This document shows, piece after piece, positions 60,230 through 64,000 of a stretch of DNA of 64,000 nt. Source of the stretch: Prinia subflava (taxonomy: Eukaryota > Chordata > Aves > Passeriformes > Cisticolidae); NCBI RefSeq assembly GCF_021018805.1, contig NC_086283.1:9189162-9253161 (forward strand), written 5' to 3'. How positions within the stretch are numbered: position 1 is the stretch's first letter; every line of letters starts with the position of its first letter. A program made the translations under genes and the position numbers. Under the pieces are notes generated by a model. It worked only from the letters and a program-made list of their open reading frames with translations. It was not told the DNA's origin and ran no database searches.

Positions 60230-60720
60230 CTTGGAGGAAAAAGAAAACCAACCCGTACCTTCGCCGCCGTGCTCGGGCAGGGTTGTGGCCCGGGAGCGGC
60301 GCCGCCGCAGCCGGGGCGGGAGCGCGGCCGTGGCCGCTCGCGCTCCGCGGCCGCGCTCAGTGCCGGGGCAGGCCCGCCCGCAGGCCCCGCGCGCAGCCGC
60401 AGCGCCCTCAGCAGCGCCGGCGTCCTCCCCTTCTGTCCCGCCTTGGAAGCACCACCCCCGCTCGCTGCTCCCGGCGGCTGTCGCCATGGGCCCCGCCGCC
60501 CTGCTGTTGCCGGTGCTGCTGTTGCCGCTGGCGGTGGCCGCGGGCGGCCCGGAGGTGCGCAGCCTGCGGGGGAGCTGGCGGCTCCGCAGCGGGAACGGCT
60601 CCGTGTCGCTCCGAGCGGAGGTGCCGGGCTGCGTTCACACCGCGCTGCTCTGCCGGGGCCTCATTCAGGTACGGTACTCCGAGAGCTGGGCCCTGGAGCA
60701 GCCCTTCCCGCCGTGTGCAG
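60230..60720 (+). promoter_or_regulatory. MANBA: MANBA CpG-island promoter
   Basis: CpG-dense sequence surrounds the MANBA start codon, with no TATA box evident at a usual distance. I looked for a perfect CLEAR (TFEB) element, GTCACGTGAC, near the start and did not see one. Boundaries are by eye. Confidence 0.7.
60486..60668 (+). CDS. MANBA: MANBA, lysosomal beta-mannosidase, first coding exon (partial gene)
   Basis: The exon has 61 codons, starting MGPAALLLPVLLLPLAVAAG (signal peptide for ER entry and lysosomal targeting). It continues through SLRGSWRLRSGNGSV, with an N-glycosylation sequon at Asn37, to EVPGCVHTALLCRGLIQ, which matches human AVPGCVHSALFQQGLIQ at the same exon end. The enzyme is a family GH2 exo-beta-mannosidase removing the terminal mannose of N-glycan fragments; this exon holds only the start of the N-terminal sugar-binding domain, not the catalytic glutamates. 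The ATG sits in context GTCGCCATGG and is the first ATG in a frame open from about 60231. The donor is CAG|GTACGG, phase 0. The remaining exons lie beyond the window. Confidence 0.92.
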
Positions 60721-63700
60721 CCCGCCTCGGAGGGGAGAACCCAGCCCCCCAAAACACATCTCCGTCCTGGCAGCTGCCCGGCCGCTGCAGGCTTGGTTGG
60801 CATCGACGGGCCAGCAGCCAGGCTTCTTTTGGTGGCTGCAGTGTCCTCAGTCCCGCAGGAGGCCGAGGATACAAATGGAAGTTTTGCAGAATGTGAGATT
60901 GTGGTTTTTACACGCAGCCAGGGTACCATGTACCTGCAATACCCTCACAGCGTGTGAGGCATGCCTACCTACGGTGGTACCTCAGAAGGAAAAGTAAAAC
61001 CCACCCTCATAAAGTTTGATTTGTTGATGCAATAAAGTTAGGGATTTAAGGCCATTAAAAAGCCCTTTTAAAACTTGCAGGGAATATCAGAACAGTAAAG
61101 ATCCTATACACCCATTCTGCCTAAGGAAGGATATAGTCTGAAACAGAAGAAGTTAAATTTAAGGACTAACCCCTGTCTTAACACTTGGAAGAAGCTTTTC
61201 TGCTTCTGTTTACGCTTCTCTCTTAAATTTTTAAATTTATAGAAACACAGCAACCGCTTTCTTGGACAAATTTTCAAAACTGCAGTTGCAGATGGGTAGC
61301 AAAGTATTCTGAAACTAGCGTAAAGGAACCTGTGACTCAGACCTGACATGAAACATGTCACTAACTGTATCATTGTTGCAATAAGACGCCTGTTTAAAAG
61401 GAAACAAGGAAAATGAAATGTGTATCCAGAACAGGGAAAAAAAATAAAAGACAGTGAAGTTAACAAAGTCATCTGTAAAGGTGATAAATACAGTTCTGTG
61501 CTGGAAAATGTAAAGTACTGCTGTATGCTGTGAGTATATATTACATCTCCTTTATTGTGGGCCTAATGGTGCAGTTCTTGTGCATCATTCATTTAAAAAA
61601 CACATTCTGAATGTATGAATTTTGTATTTTCTATTTTTTGGGTTTTATCCTTCAGCTTATACTCTGATCAAATTTAGAGAGGTAAAAGGAGAAAGTGACA
61701 CCCTTTGGGCAGGATAATTTTAGCATTTTCTGTGTTGGCACAGGTTGGGAATCCCAGCACTAATAATAGATTCCAAGGGGTGTCACTGCCACATACAAAG
61801 CATCAACTTTGGAAAAAGAAATATGCTATGAAGGGATAGGCAGAGCTATGATGATCTGTTGTTTAAACACCTGTATGCTGAGTGATGTGACATCTTGGAC
61901 ATTTTAGTATTAGTGCTGGGGTTTCAGAAGGGCTTTTCTGTAGTTTACGAATGTGCTAGGGGCAGGGAGACTTTATGTGGAGGATCGGTGAAGGGAACTG
62001 TGCTAGTTTCTCTGACGCAAAAGTGCACAAGGTAAAATGAACCTCTGGGATGTTCGGTTGTGCTGGGAGGTGTTGCTGCAAGAAGTGTGAATAATCATCC
62101 AGGAGAAACTGTGACCAATGCACTGACTCAGGCATGCAAGAGTGATGTAATGAAAGACTCACATTTAACTACTCACCCTAAGTACACTTACGAAGTGAGA
62201 AGATGTGATTGCTAATTTAAATGCATTGCTGCAAACTGACTTGTAATTTAGCAGTATATTTGGAAATGAGGATCATGAACTCTGATGTGCCTGGACAGAA
62301 TCCCAAGCCTGCGAAGCGGCATGAGAGCTTAGTCAGCCAGCTGGGCAGCAGTGGGTGTTTGGCTAATTAAATCAATGATGGTTGGTTGTGATCACTTAGA
62401 ACATGTTCACGTGAATACAAGTAAGAACTTGCTCCAAACACATGCTGGTGCAGCGGAGTATGAACCTGCTGTGGACTAGAAGCTGTTGCCAAGTTGGTGG
62501 TGTTGCTGTCAAAGTGCTGAGTTAAGGTTCACCAGTATGGTTGCTTGACATCTGGACTGCACCCAGCTGGTGTCTGGCTGGTTCCAAGCTCAGAGTGAGA
62601 TAACCTGTTTCTATGTATAGGTGTGTATGGGTAACTCAAGGCCAGCTTAAACCCATTCTTACTCAGTTTAGCAAAGCTCAGTTTGCAGAAAGAAGCATTC
62701 ACACAAATTTGCACCAGGATAACTAAATTGTTTTAAAATCGCATTTTTGTTTAAAAGATAGAATGCAGACCATACTAAAACAGGGGAGCAACCTTAGCAG
62801 ATTTGATATCTATTGCAGATGGTGTTAAATATACTTAATCCGTGTCACCATAGTTGTTGCATTCTGCAAAGCAGCGTGCCTGGGTTGTTTGGAGGGAGCC
62901 AGTGACATCATTCCTTATTGCAGTGTGAGGCTTCCTGAGCCAGAGGGGGGCTCAGCTGTTTGTCCTGGGGTTTCACTGCGATGGATGTGACCAAAGGTTT
63001 CCAAGTGCAGCTGCCTAAAATCATGTTCCTATATTCCTGTTTATACAAAACCATGCACACTGCCCTAATTGTTGAGGTGTAGAGCACTGATTGCTCCATT
63101 TTTTCAGAGTTCATTAGCTCTGGAAATTAGCTCTTTTTGGTGTCAAGTATAGAAATAGGAGATTTATTACCGACACCTAAATACAAGTTTTGGTGTAAAG
63201 TATTTTTTTCATTTGTTCCTTTTGCTCTTTGCAATGGAATATAGGATCTTTATTCATCTTACAGAAGATGTCACTAGATCAGTAACCCAGCTTGTAATCA
63301 AAAGTATAGATTGATCTGAAAAGCTGTACCAGGAAATAGGAGAACAAAGCTAGTGGGAACAAAATAATTTTTGATTGCAGGACCCCTATGTTCAGTGACC
63401 TGATGAAATCTACAACTGTTTTTCTGTGTGATTTTGCAAGTGGCAAACAGCACTGCATCCTTTGCTTTTGTATCTGTGAGGTTTTCAATGGGTCAGCACC
63501 CAAAGCAGAAATTTAAAGCAAAATTTGGAAGGGCCTACTCCAGCAATGTAGCTTAGTGGGCATCTAAAGACAAGAAGAAGGAGAGCAGCAGGGGTAAGCT
63601 GATGTGGCTTAGATTGCAAGACTAAGCAGCCAGCAATTCATTTATCATTGTGTGGTTCATTTCAAATTTAGGTCAACACACAAACTGTTTTTGCACAGGG

Positions 63701-64000
63701 ATGCTCTAGGTGATAGCGTGTCTGTAGCCTGACTTTAATCTGCTGTGCAGGCCATACACTTGAACTGAAAAACATTTCTCTGACACTGAGGGTTCATTAT
63801 TCATCTTTTCGGATCCTCTTAACATTTGTTCTAGAGATATCTTTACTCTGGCTCATAAAATAGACACTGGAAGAACATGTCCTTCTGAATGCACCAAATG
63901 TGCATGTCTCAAAAAATGCTCTTGGGGAAGACACTTGAGTTTCCTACCAAAGTATTATTTTCTTTCATGTTCAATTAACATAGTTCAAATGCTAGATTAG
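60669..64000 (+). other. MANBA: MANBA intron 1 (start)
   Basis: The intron continues to the window edge. I searched for the expected second exon (human begins DSYYRFNDL and continues to a conserved W-x-S-L-D-N-W block) and did not find it. No CR1 or RNA gene is recognised. Confidence 0.75.

Noticed and set aside
60142..60997. Overlapping long frames around MANBA exon 1 (112-271 codons)
   Set aside because: Only one frame carries the signal peptide and the VPGCVH...GLIQ match followed by a proper donor. The others are GC-rich shadows, and the extension of the true frame upstream has no ATG.
63361..63430. Possible MANBA exon 2 after TTGATTGCAG
   Set aside because: It opens with GAC CCC TAT (D-P-Y), as expected for this family, but the frame stops three codons later. 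No frame continues to the conserved Trp-rich block of the family.

Overview
The window is vertebrate nuclear DNA, almost certainly from a bird. It has intron-split genes with GT/AG junctions, CpG-island promoters and fragments of the CR1 LINE whose 3' ends resemble the avian CR1 tail. Three genes are present: CISD2 (minus strand, complete coding region), UBE2D3 (plus strand, complete coding region) and MANBA (plus strand, first coding exon only). From memory the same neighbours occur in the same relative orientation at human 4q24, so this looks like an ordinary conserved block rather than a transferred or novel locus. I cannot identify the species.

Layout. Positions 1-455 are a CR1 fragment, followed by non-coding sequence to about 4.0 kb. 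CISD2 runs right to left from its start codon at 10660 to its stop at 4291, in three coding exons, with a CpG-rich promoter at about 10.3-10.9 kb. Directly upstream is a purine-rich repeat block (10890-11242). From 11.2 to 24.5 kb I see no gene, only a CR1 fragment and simple repeats. UBE2D3 begins in a large CpG island (about 24.5-26.3 kb); its coding exons run from 25427 to 46348, and it has two alternative last coding exons and a 3' UTR of up to about 1.7 kb. From 48.1 to 60.1 kb there is no recognisable gene apart from a third CR1 fragment. MANBA starts at 60486 inside its own CpG island, and its first intron fills the rest of the window.

The genes do not form a pathway. CISD2 encodes an iron-sulfur protein of the ER/outer mitochondrial membrane, UBE2D3 a ubiquitin-conjugating enzyme, and MANBA lysosomal beta-mannosidase. 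Splice phases and lengths check out: UBE2D3 assembles to 147 or 148 residues and CISD2 to 134.

I found no convincing new biological system. The points most worth a second look are: a one-residue deletion beside the CISD2 cluster ligands; the G-rich repeat abutting the CISD2 promoter and the question of where UBE2D3 transcription starts; two adjoining acceptor/donor sites resembling recursive splice sites; two small hairpins associated with local duplications; and a decayed tRNA-like element in a UBE2D3 intron.
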